Of a DNA stretch of 64,000 bases, positions 27,601 through 34,700 are shown in pieces. The notes beneath the pieces were generated by a model. That model made no database searches, was not told the origin of the DNA, and saw nothing but the letters and a program-made list of their open reading frames with translations. How positions within the stretch are numbered: position 1 is the first letter of the stretch; each line of letters begins with the position of its first letter. Made by a program: the position numbers and the translations under genes. The stretch is taken from positions 1-64,000 of the forward strand of contig NZ_JAFMPX010000004.1 of the NCBI RefSeq assembly GCF_017353415.1, read 5' to 3'. Source of the stretch: Arthrobacter sp. E3 (GTDB lineage: Bacteria > Actinomycetota > Actinomycetes > Actinomycetales > Micrococcaceae).

Positions 27601-29010
27601 TTGTTGTGGAACCCGGAACTGAACTCGCACTTGGCTTGTCTGGGTGCCACTCCCGAAAGTTCCCATGCCGTGGCGCTAGCCGCCGGGCAGGTGCTGGCCG
27701 CCAATATATCTGCTTCTGGAAGACCAGCATTCAACGGCGCAGTATCCACCAGCTCACCATCCAACGGCCTAGAAACTAGAGGCTCAACAGTCTCCGGCAG
27801 TCACGCCCTTCCACGGCTGCTGTACGTGTTGGACGGAGACGGCTCACTGCGCCGTTTTGCCGGCAGCCCTTGGGTGGGGGCACATGTAGGGCCGGACCAG
27901 CTTAGAACCGCAGCGCATCTGGTTGGCCGATTAGCGCAGACCGCCGGCGCCACCACCCAAACCCTTGTTCTGTGCATTACCGACTGGGGACGCTGGGCTG
28001 CCTCATTTCGGGCCAGCCCCTGGCACGAGACCGAAGACGGCATTGCTGCCCTGATTCGCTTCAGCCAGCCCAATCTGGTGGTCCTTGTGGGAGGCGGACG
28101 CGAGCTCCTTTCCACCCCGTTCCTGCCAGAAATCCCGAACCGGATCTTCCTGCCATTCGGTACTAGCTCGGAATCCACCATGTTGTGGCCCCGGATGCCC
28201 CGCTTCAAGCCCCTCCGTGGGCGTGGCGCTATCGCTGGGCCCGTCAACGAGTTGGTTTCAGGAGACGGTGGTGACGCTTTACACATTGTGCAGCTGGGAA
28301 ATATGTCGTCAGTATCGTCGCAAACAGTTGGCAGCCAGAACGGATTCAGTCGTCGCGAAAGCAACACCAGTCGCAACGCACGTATACCAATCAATGGAAG
28401 CGCGGCGGCAGGCACGCTCCGTGTCTCAGCTCTGCCGGATTCGGTATCCATGGAACAACTACAGGAGGCTCTTTCCGGAGAGGTTACGGCGCGGGGCAGT
28501 CGCGGATCTCGTGGAATATCCGTCGTGGTGGGAATTGGCGGCGACGGCGGTCACCCTGTGCGGGTCAAACTCGGACCCGGCACCGTGCTTCCGGTTCTCG
28601 GCAGTCCAAGTAGCGGGAAAACAAGTTTCCTTCAGACCTTGGAATATTTGAACAGCAGTTCTCCCCGTGGCACACGCCCGCCACAGGCAGCGCCGCGGCT
28701 GCTCTGGTTGGATGACGCCGCAGCGTTGACTCCCACGGAGTTGCAGCAGGTGACTGAAAGCTTGGCGGCTGGGATGGTGCTGGTGGCTGCCTTCAACTGG
28801 CCTGGTCCGGCCGTTTCCAGCCTGCCTTTGTCTTGGGGCCTGCGGACAGCACAGCAGGGCATCGTCCTCAGACCCCGGCGCGCAGCTGATGGTGAGCTTT
28901 TTGGCGTTAGGTTGGACACCGTCGGAGCTGAGCCCTACGGGCGCGGGGTGCTGCTGGACCACGGTGAACGGTCTTGGTTTCAGTTTCCGATGCCGGGAAC
29001 GTGCCCATGA
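24631..29010 (+). CDS. FHA-domain FtsK/SpoIIIE ATPase, EssC/EccC-like
   Basis: From ATG 24631 (GGGAGGT 7 nt upstream) the protein has about 1459 residues. An N-terminal beta-rich region precedes an FHA domain (about 135-205, with YSLGRGQCRIRVEDPSLSRH). Two adjacent membrane segments lie at about 260-300 (LVLGVGLALVTGSWMFLAFA). The first FtsK domain has Walker A GGTTGSGKSELLRTLA near 660, Walker B HLVVIIDEFRVLVD near 770 and MATQRPQGAL. A middle segment lacks clear P-loop residues, and the last module has a second P-loop VLGSPSSGKTSFL near 1325 with LLWLDDAAAL. This is the type VII secretion motor layout. No WXG100, EccB, EccD or mycosin gene is in the window, so it is either an orphan or acts with distant genes. 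Codon use looks normal. Confidence 0.85.
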   Translation: MLLEVTVVAGPGPGTGTVCPAAPFSPMELSITWPSGQSGSSGSGLSLQRALVQRWPGYFFTVAGQPLQALEAGTVPLVNGAVVVAWQESPGHHKSGVADDASSNRTPDVQRSIADFQDIDGSITAVLAVCSGPGAGAIFALRRGTYSLGRGQCRIRVEDPSLSRHHGTLVVNAHGITLRATEGSSGFSIRSANDSPTASAERFNGTVVLEVGDSVSCGSSILELRFHDPVLTLSDFEPHLLDSAAMRPLSVSHPAGSQRSRVALTIAGCLPLVLGVGLALVTGSWMFLAFAAMGAMAALVPLFGGRKRRNAFRGAVDAAVRQDASRRSRAFPDAGTLMVASRAGPTPPQPQRSGVQTTLRFGTAAQPAALEVTPADPGFSAPRLPALPFCIPLSAMPVTVRGPAGAVLSLLHYVVMQLDAADIPVVLLGSAGTIPLAARFLPHIVLATSGSAATHALAQLRLGAGVGSGAHAAVLLLVDEPACAWISPSPGLRVVHFAVHPSRHQGTLASTCAGTEPPHGPAGPTAGSLTAASSGIDAADSETAAMFATVEMRAAGNHLTGTFANQEFTPDGVPPTVFDAYCRRRALSVAGLEKGPSAQGPLEPNTLPLRELCSRDAVIAQWKLSHGGPLRPISLGQSAEGPTKFDFLHDGPHLLLGGTTGSGKSELLRTLAGSLAVAHSPADLQFVFFDFKGGAGLGTLRKFPHTSSLITDLGGDAMDRTLASLRAELHLREAALAACEAADSDSYRAAALHHGAVERTGAHGMAHLVVIIDEFRVLVDQFPDAMAELMRIAAVRRSLGIHLVMATQRPQGALNADIRANVTSSICLRVQSTFDSTDVIGTGVAAAISVTTPGRAFISKAGAAPQEFQSAALRLPSVGTGLGPVLEDPGERMSFLPAYSSDPGGITSDVAAVAGLMVEAWQQYRSEDTTLQPAAAVIAAELPPEVDVGRTRSEGAPYCEGSPVSERALGSNSSLLLGFVDVPLRQSVEPLLWNPELNSHLACLGATPESSHAVALAAGQVLAANISASGRPAFNGAVSTSSPSNGLETRGSTVSGSHALPRLLYVLDGDGSLRRFAGSPWVGAHVGPDQLRTAAHLVGRLAQTAGATTQTLVLCITDWGRWAASFRASPWHETEDGIAALIRFSQPNLVVLVGGGRELLSTPFLPEIPNRIFLPFGTSSESTMLWPRMPRFKPLRGRGAIAGPVNELVSGDGGDALHIVQLGNMSSVSSQTVGSQNGFSRRESNTSRNARIPINGSAAAGTLRVSALPDSVSMEQLQEALSGEVTARGSRGSRGISVVVGIGGDGGHPVRVKLGPGTVLPVLGSPSSGKTSFLQTLEYLNSSSPRGTRPPQAAPRLLWLDDAAALTPTELQQVTESLAAGMVLVAAFNWPGPAVSSLPLSWGLRTAQQGIVLRPRRAADGELFGVRLDTVGAEPYGRGVLLDHGERSWFQFPMPGTCP

Positions 29011-29028
29011 CGAAAGCGGCGCACGAGC

Positions 29029-29508
29029 CTACAAAACCTTGTTACTGGTTCCTGTGCGCAAAGAAAAGGCCACTACTTTCGGCGTGAACAGAAAAAACGC
29101 CACAGCCAACGGCGGCAACAGCAGCACCAGGCCCAAGGCAACATTTCCTTCCAGCAAAGTGGGTGTGGCAATGGCAACCATCAGAAGTTGCCATACAAAC
29201 GCAGCCGACCGCGTCCAACGAAAGCCCTTATACGCATTGACAGCCACCGCGCTTAACGCCACCGCCAAGCCAAGGAGCAGGACGGAAAGAAAAATTGCAC
29301 TGGCCAACGAAAAAACAGGCTGAGTAAACAGGGAAATGACTGACCATACCCCGGCCACACCCAGCGCCAGCGCTTCCAAACCCACCACGACACTCACGAC
29401 GTAAACACCTAGCGGCCGCTCCGAAGCGTCAGTCACATCGTTCGTTTCTAGCGATGCGTTGGTCTTGGAATGAGGAGATTTAGCGGGAATCTGGGGATTG
29501 TTTTGCAC
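29029..29508 (-). CDS. Small four-span membrane protein of unknown function
   Basis: The 159-residue protein starts at GTG 29508 with about 30 polar residues, then four hydrophobic segments: VYVVSVVVGLEALALGVAGV, LASAIFLSVLLLGLAVALSA, a segment around AAFVWQLLMVAIATPTLL, and GLVLLLPPLAVAFFLFTPKV. The tail is short and basic. It converges on the FHA-FtsK gene with an 18-bp gap. Similar proteins are common in actinobacteria next to whiB1; I cannot assign a function. Confidence 0.75.
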   Translation of the reverse strand: MQNNPQIPAKSPHSKTNASLETNDVTDASERPLGVYVVSVVVGLEALALGVAGVWSVISLFTQPVFSLASAIFLSVLLLGLAVALSAVAVNAYKGFRWTRSAAFVWQLLMVAIATPTLLEGNVALGLVLLLPPLAVAFFLFTPKVVAFSLRTGTSNKVL

Positions 29509-29689
29509 ACCTGCACCTTATCGGAGATTGCTGCCTAGCAGCCAAGAAGCCCTGAGTCACTGTGATTTATCGCTCACGACCGGAGCTTGGATTTTCGCCC
29601 CAAACCCCTTGTTTACGCCGTGTTTACGTGACACTCTTAAACCAATGACCAACTGGGGCCGATACCGGCCCCTTTCTTATGTGGCCCAA

Positions 29690-29705
29690 TGTGAATTATT
29701 TCACA
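29690..29705. promoter_or_regulatory. CRP-type operator upstream of whiB1
   Basis: TGTGAATTATTTCACA is a perfect match to the TGTGA-N6-TCACA consensus of CRP-family regulators. It lies 35 bp upstream of the WhiB start. In Mycobacterium tuberculosis whiB1 is known to be controlled by the cAMP receptor protein Rv3676 through such sites. So near the start codon, the site may overlap or lie downstream of the promoter. Confidence 0.75.
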
Positions 29706-29740
29706 AGAGCCTCGTGTTCTAAAAGGAGTGAGTGATCAGC

Positions 29741-29989
29741 ATGGACTGGCGTAGTCGCGCAGCCTGCCTCGACAAAGACCCGGAGCTGTTTTTCCCGGTC
29801 GGAAACACGGGCCCGGCGCTGCTCCAAATCGAAGAAGCGAAGAGCGTATGCCGACGCTGCCCCGTCATCGACATCTGCTTGAAGTGGGCCATCGAATCCG
29901 GACAGGATGCAGGAGTTTGGGGAGGCTTGAGTGAGGACGAGCGACGCGCCATGAAACGCCGCGCCGCCCGGGCCCGCCGCGCCAGTTAA
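29741..29989 (+). CDS. whiB1: WhiB1-like iron-sulfur transcription factor
   Basis: The 82-residue protein carries the four cluster cysteines in AACLDKDPELFF and VCRRCPVIDICLKW (Cys 9, 37, 40 and 46), the GVWGGLSEDERR turn, and a basic tail RRAARARRAS that binds DNA. The opening MDWRSRA and PELFFPVGNTGPAL are those of WhiB1, an essential nitric-oxide-responsive 4Fe-4S protein that acts with the primary sigma factor in mycobacteria. The conserved MDWR start is chosen; a GTG nine bases earlier lies nearer the AAAGGAG and could also be used. The position beside pdtaS matches M. tuberculosis Rv3219. A strong terminator follows. Confidence 0.93.
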   Translation: MDWRSRAACLDKDPELFFPVGNTGPALLQIEEAKSVCRRCPVIDICLKWAIESGQDAGVWGGLSEDERRAMKRRAARARRAS

Positions 29990-29995
29990 TATTTT

Positions 29996-30070
29996 CAGCT
30001 GACCCGCAGCAACAACCAGATCATTGCGTGCAATGGCCTTGGGTTGCTTGCTGCGGGTCAGCTGTTTTTA
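29996..30070 (+). terminator. Strong terminator after whiB1
   Basis: CAGCTGACCCGCAGCAA (29996-30012) pairs perfectly with TTGCTGCGGGTCAGCTG (30048-30064) and is followed by TTTTTA. The loop holds a smaller palindrome, CATTGCGTGCAATG. It ends whiB1 transcription and may also act on pdtaS from the other side. Confidence 0.92.
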
Positions 30071-30125
30071 AACCATGGGGGCCTGTGCCAACGGTTAGGT
30101 GCGAGACGGCCTTGTACCAAACGGT

Positions 30126-31604
30126 TCAGTGCCGGCTGATCAACGCCATTTGCAGCTCGACGACGGTGCCGCCGCCTTCCCGCGGCGACCAGTCAATGGT
30201 GCCGCCCAGTTCACTGGTGACAAGGGTACGCACAATTTGCAGCCCAAGACCCTCGGCGATGTGTCCCTCCGGCAGTCCAACCCCATCATCAGCGATGGTC
30301 ACCGTGAGGGCATCGTCTCCTGCAGAGTTCTTGTAGCGGTGGGCTGTGAGCCACACCGTCCCTTCCCTGTCCTGCAGGCCATGTTCGACGGCGTTTGTCA
30401 CCAACTCGTTGATCACCAGCGCCAGTGGCGTGGCAAAGTCGCTGGGCAGTTCTTCAAAAGCGCCCTCACGTTCTGTGCGCACGCGCTGTGATGGTGAAGC
30501 AACCTCCGCCGACAACCGGAACTGCCGGTCGATGAGCTCATCAAAGTCCACGTTCTGCGCCAGCCCCTGGGAAAGGGTTTCATGAACCAGTGCGATGGTG
30601 GCCACACGTCGCATGGCCTGCTCCAGCCCTTGCCGTCCCTCCTCGCTGTGCATGCGCCGAGACTGCATGCGCAGCAACGCTGCTACCGTTTGGAGGTTGT
30701 TTTTCACCCGGTGGTGGATTTCACGAATCGTGGCATCTTTGGTCACCAATTCCTGTTCGCGTCGCCGCAATTCCGAGACATCACGGCACAGCACCAGCGC
30801 GCCGAAACGCTCCGTGGCATCCCGCAGTGGAATGGCGCGTAGTGACAGGCTGACGCCCCTGGACTCAATCTCTGTGCGCCAAGGCATCCTCCCTGTAACC
30901 ACCAAGGGCAGCGATTCATCCACCATCCGGCGGTCCTTGAGCAAGTCAGTGGTGACTTCTGCCAATGACCGCCCTTCTAACGATTCGCCATCACCCAGCC
31001 GTCGGAAGGCTGAGACACCGTTGGGGCTCGCGTACTGCACGATTCCGTCGACATCGAGGCGCAGCAGGCCATCGCCCACCCGGGGGGCCCCGCGGCGCGA
31101 ACCCGTAGGGGAGGCAAAGTCCGGCCACAACCCCAGCGTGCCCATTTTAAGCAGGTCATAGGCGCATTGGCGGTACGTCAGCTCCAGCCGTGAGGGCATG
31201 CGTGAACTGGACAGGTCCATGTGCGTGGTGATGACCGCAAGCGTGTGCCCGTTGCGGACCATCGGGATTGCCTCAACACGCATTGCCATGTCCGAGTTCC
31301 AGATCTTCGTCTCATGCGAGCGCTCAATGTTTTGGCTGGTCCACGCCGTCCGGATTAGGGGTGCAAGTTCAGGTTGCACCGCCTCCCCCACGAAATCTGC
31401 ATGGAACATGGTGTGAGAAGTGGACGGACGAACGTGCGCCAAGGCAACATAGTCCTCACCGCTGGCGGATGGGAACCACAGCACCAGGTCGGCAAACGAC
31501 AAGTCGGCGATCATCTGCCAGTCCCCTACCAGCAAGTGCAGCCATTCGGCGTCGCCCGGACCCAACCCCGTACTTTCCCTGATCATGTCCGCAAAAATTG
31601 CCAT
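30126..31604 (-). CDS. pdtaS: Sensor histidine kinase PdtaS
   Basis: The 492-residue soluble kinase has an N-terminal GAF-like sensor domain (about 10-150), a PAS domain (about 175-285, GDGLLRLDVDGIVQYASPNG), and a HisKA_2-type dimer region with EIHHRVKNNLQTVAALLRMQ, in which the first His is the phosphorylation site. An HATPase domain follows (VINELVTNAVEHG, TIADDGVGLPEGH, GLGLQIVRTLV). No membrane segment is present, as in M. tuberculosis PdtaS (Rv3220c). The known partner PdtaR, an ANTAR RNA-binding response regulator, is not in the window. ATG 31604 is preceded by GAGGAG, itself directly preceded by a hairpin and a T tract. Confidence 0.95.
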   Translation of the reverse strand: MAIFADMIRESTGLGPGDAEWLHLLVGDWQMIADLSFADLVLWFPSASGEDYVALAHVRPSTSHTMFHADFVGEAVQPELAPLIRTAWTSQNIERSHETKIWNSDMAMRVEAIPMVRNGHTLAVITTHMDLSSSRMPSRLELTYRQCAYDLLKMGTLGLWPDFASPTGSRRGAPRVGDGLLRLDVDGIVQYASPNGVSAFRRLGDGESLEGRSLAEVTTDLLKDRRMVDESLPLVVTGRMPWRTEIESRGVSLSLRAIPLRDATERFGALVLCRDVSELRRREQELVTKDATIREIHHRVKNNLQTVAALLRMQSRRMHSEEGRQGLEQAMRRVATIALVHETLSQGLAQNVDFDELIDRQFRLSAEVASPSQRVRTEREGAFEELPSDFATPLALVINELVTNAVEHGLQDREGTVWLTAHRYKNSAGDDALTVTIADDGVGLPEGHIAEGLGLQIVRTLVTSELGGTIDWSPREGGGTVVELQMALISRH

Positions 31605-31615
31605 GCTGGCTCCTC

Positions 31616-31704
31616 AAAAAATGGTTGGTGGTGCCCGCCAGAGCAGGCAGGCACCACACAAACTGTTGCAACCGTGCCAGCACCACCGCCGTCCGCGGCA
31701 GCGG
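31616..31704 (-). terminator. Tandem hairpins between the GDH stop and the pdtaS ribosome-binding site
   Basis: Reading the minus strand after the GDH stop, a first stem CCGCTGCCG/CGGCGGTGG with a 4-nt loop (31704-31683) is followed by a second stem TGGTGCCTGCC/GGCGGGCACCA with a 6-nt loop (about 31657-31626). Then come the T run TTTTTT (31621-31616) and GAGGAG of pdtaS. The second hairpin has intrinsic-terminator form. Because it abuts the Shine-Dalgarno, it may also act as an attenuator for pdtaS. Confidence 0.7.
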
Positions 31705-31706
31705 CT

Positions 31707-34700
31707 TTAGCGCCGCACGATTGAACGCAAGAGCCTCAATGCTACAGACAGCGAAGCCATGTCGTCCTTTTCAAGGTCGTTGACTTCAGCAAACATGCGC
31801 TTGGAGCGGGTAAGTTGTTCCTCGTTCTGCGCTTCCCACTCCGTGATCCGTGCCATGGGGGCGGTGGCGGCGTCGGTGCTGTCCAGGACATTACGGACCA
31901 TGTCCGCAATGGTCGCATATAGATCATCCCGCAAGGCAGCGCGGGCCAGTGCCTGCCACCTGTCATTGCGCGGCAGTGACGTAATGCGCTCGAGCAGGGC
32001 ATCCACGCCATAGCGGTTGTACAGCGCGTAGTACACGCCGGCAACCGTGGATTCAGGTTCGTTTTGGCCTTCGCTGACCCTGGCCACGTCGAGAAGTGGG
32101 AACGTCTCGAAGAGTTCCGCCCACCGCCGTCCGAGGTCCGCAGGCATCTCAAAGGCAGTGGCACGTTTGTACCAGCTGTCCACACGTTCCACATCGACAC
32201 CTTGGAGGAAATCGCCCATGCGAGTACCGAGAGTACCGACTACCGGCTTGAACCGCTTGACCACATCTTCGATCTTTTGGTTGACGATGCCTTCATTGAG
32301 CAGCCAACGCAACGACCTGTCCAAGTGGCGGCGCATATCCAAATGGACACCACACCAGTGCTCGGTGGAGAAGCTCGGCGGCAGTTCCCGCAAGGCTGAG
32401 CGCATGGAGTCAAGGTCAAAGATTTCATGCAGCGCCACAAACGCCTTGGCAATGGCGACTTCACTGGCGGAGGTTTCTTCCAATGCACGGAAGGCAAAGG
32501 TAATGCCGCCGAGATTGACCATGTCATTGGCCACCACGGTGGCAATGATTTCCTTGCGCAGTGGGTGACTGTCCAGCTCTGCGTCAAAACGCTCAGCCAC
32601 CTCGGCAGGGAAGTAGTGCCGAAGCGTTGACTTGAACCACGGATCCTCCGCCAAGTCACTGTTGGACAAGGAGGTGGCCAGTTCCATTTTGGCGTACGCC
32701 AACAGGACGGCCAGTTCAGGCGAGGTGAGCCCCTGTCCGGACGCTACCCGTTCACGCAACTCCGCATTGCTGGGCAGCGCCTCAATCTCCCGATCAAGGT
32801 CGGCGCGTTCCTCAAGCCAATTCATGAATCGCTCGAAGCTGGGGCTGCCTTCGACCACGTGCTGGCGGTCATTGAGCAGCAGGATGTTTTGCTCGATGTT
32901 GTCTTCAAGGACCAACGTCCCGATTTCATCTGTCATGGACATCAGGAATTCCGTACGCTCCGCCGGATCCAACTTCCCTGCAACCACCATCCTGTCAACG
33001 AATATCTTGATGTTGACTTCGTGGTCGGAGCAATCGACGCCAGCTGAATTATCTATGGCGTCCGTATTCAGGATCACCCCGTGCAAGGCTGCTTCGACAC
33101 GGCCGCGCTGGGTCATACCGAGGTTGCCGCCTTCTCCTATGATCTTCACCCGCAGGTCGGCACCGTCGACGCGGATGGCGTCGTTGGTCTTATCCCCCAC
33201 GTCTGAGTGTGATTCGCTGCTGGCCTTGATGTAGGTGCCGATGCCGCCGTTGTACAACAGGTCCGTCGGTGCCAAAAGGATTGCACGCAGCAGTTCCGGC
33301 GGGCTAAGCTTTTCCGTTCCCTCCGGCAGTCCCAAAGCGGCGCAGACTTGGGTGGAGATAGGGATGGACTTCAACGTGCGGGAGTACACTCCGCCGCCTT
33401 CGCTGATGAGTTCCTCGTTGTAGTCCTGCCATGAGGACCGTGGCAGGTCGTACAATCGCTGCCGCTCGTCGAAGGAGGTCTCGGCGTCGGGGTTGGGGTC
33501 AAGGAAAATATCGCGGTGGTCAAAGGCTGCAACGAGACGCACATGGCGGGTACGCAGCATGCCGTTGCCAAACACGTCTCCGGACATGTCCCCGACACCC
33601 ACTGCCGTGAACTCCTGGCTCTGGGTGTCGAGGTCAAACTCGCTAAAGTGCCGCTTGACTGACTCCCACGCGCCGCGGGCGGTGATGCCCATGGCCTTGT
33701 GGTCGTAGCCAACGGAGCCGCCCGAAGCGAACGCGTCTCCGAGCCAGAAACCGTATTCCGCAGAGATGGCATTGGCCGTGTCGGAGAAGGATGCCGTGCC
33801 CTTGTCGGCAGCAACCACCAGGTAGCTGTCGTCAGCGTCGTGGCGCACCACGTTTTCCGGCGGTACCACCACTTCCCCTTCAGGGGTGGCCACCAGGTTG
33901 TCGGTGACATCGAGCAAGCCGCGGATGAACATTTTGTAGCTCTCCCGGCCCTCTTCCAGCCAGGCGCCGCGATCGATGGCCGGGTTGGGCAGTGCCTTGG
34001 CGAAAAAGCCTCCCTTGGCACCGGTGGGAACAATGACAGCATTCTTGACGGTTTGTGCCTTCACCAGGCCCAAAACTTCGGTGCGGAAGTCTTCACGCCG
34101 GTCTGACCAGCGCAGGCCACCACGCGCCACCTTGCCAAAGCGCAAGTGGCTACCTTCGACTCGGGGGGAATACACCCAGATCTCAAACATAGGCAGCGGC
34201 GCAGGCAGGCCCTTAATGGTGGAGGGATCCAGTTTCAGGCTCAGGTAGTCCCGATCACGGTGAAAGTTGGTGCGCAGGGTGGAGTCGACAAGGTTGGAGA
34301 AGGTGCGCAGAATCCTGTCCGCATCCAACGTAGGCACGTTTTCCAATGCAGCATTGAGCCGCTCGTGGATGTTGGCTTGCATACCGGGCCGGACCGCTTC
34401 ATCAACAGCCGGGTCAAAGCGGGCCTCAAACAGCTCGATGAGTCCGCGGGTCACCGCCACATTGTGCAAAAGTGTGTCGGCAATCAGGCCGAACGAGTTC
34501 GTGTTCCCCATCTGGCGCATGTATTTGGCATACGCACGCAGGATCATGATCTGGCGCCACGGCATTCCTTCGGTCAGCACCAGCTTGTCAAAGTGGTCCG
34601 ATTCGCTGCGCCCGGTGAACGCGGCACCAAACGCCTCGGTGAGCAGCTCCGCCGTCGCTAACGGATCAACATCGCTCGGATATTTCAAGCCCAGGTCATA

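Noticed and set aside
31626-31657. ANTAR-type hexaloop hairpin before pdtaS
   Set aside because: The loop has six bases but UGCUCU lacks the conserved A at position 1 and G at position 4, and the neighbouring stem has a 4-nt loop; kept as a terminator/attenuator only.
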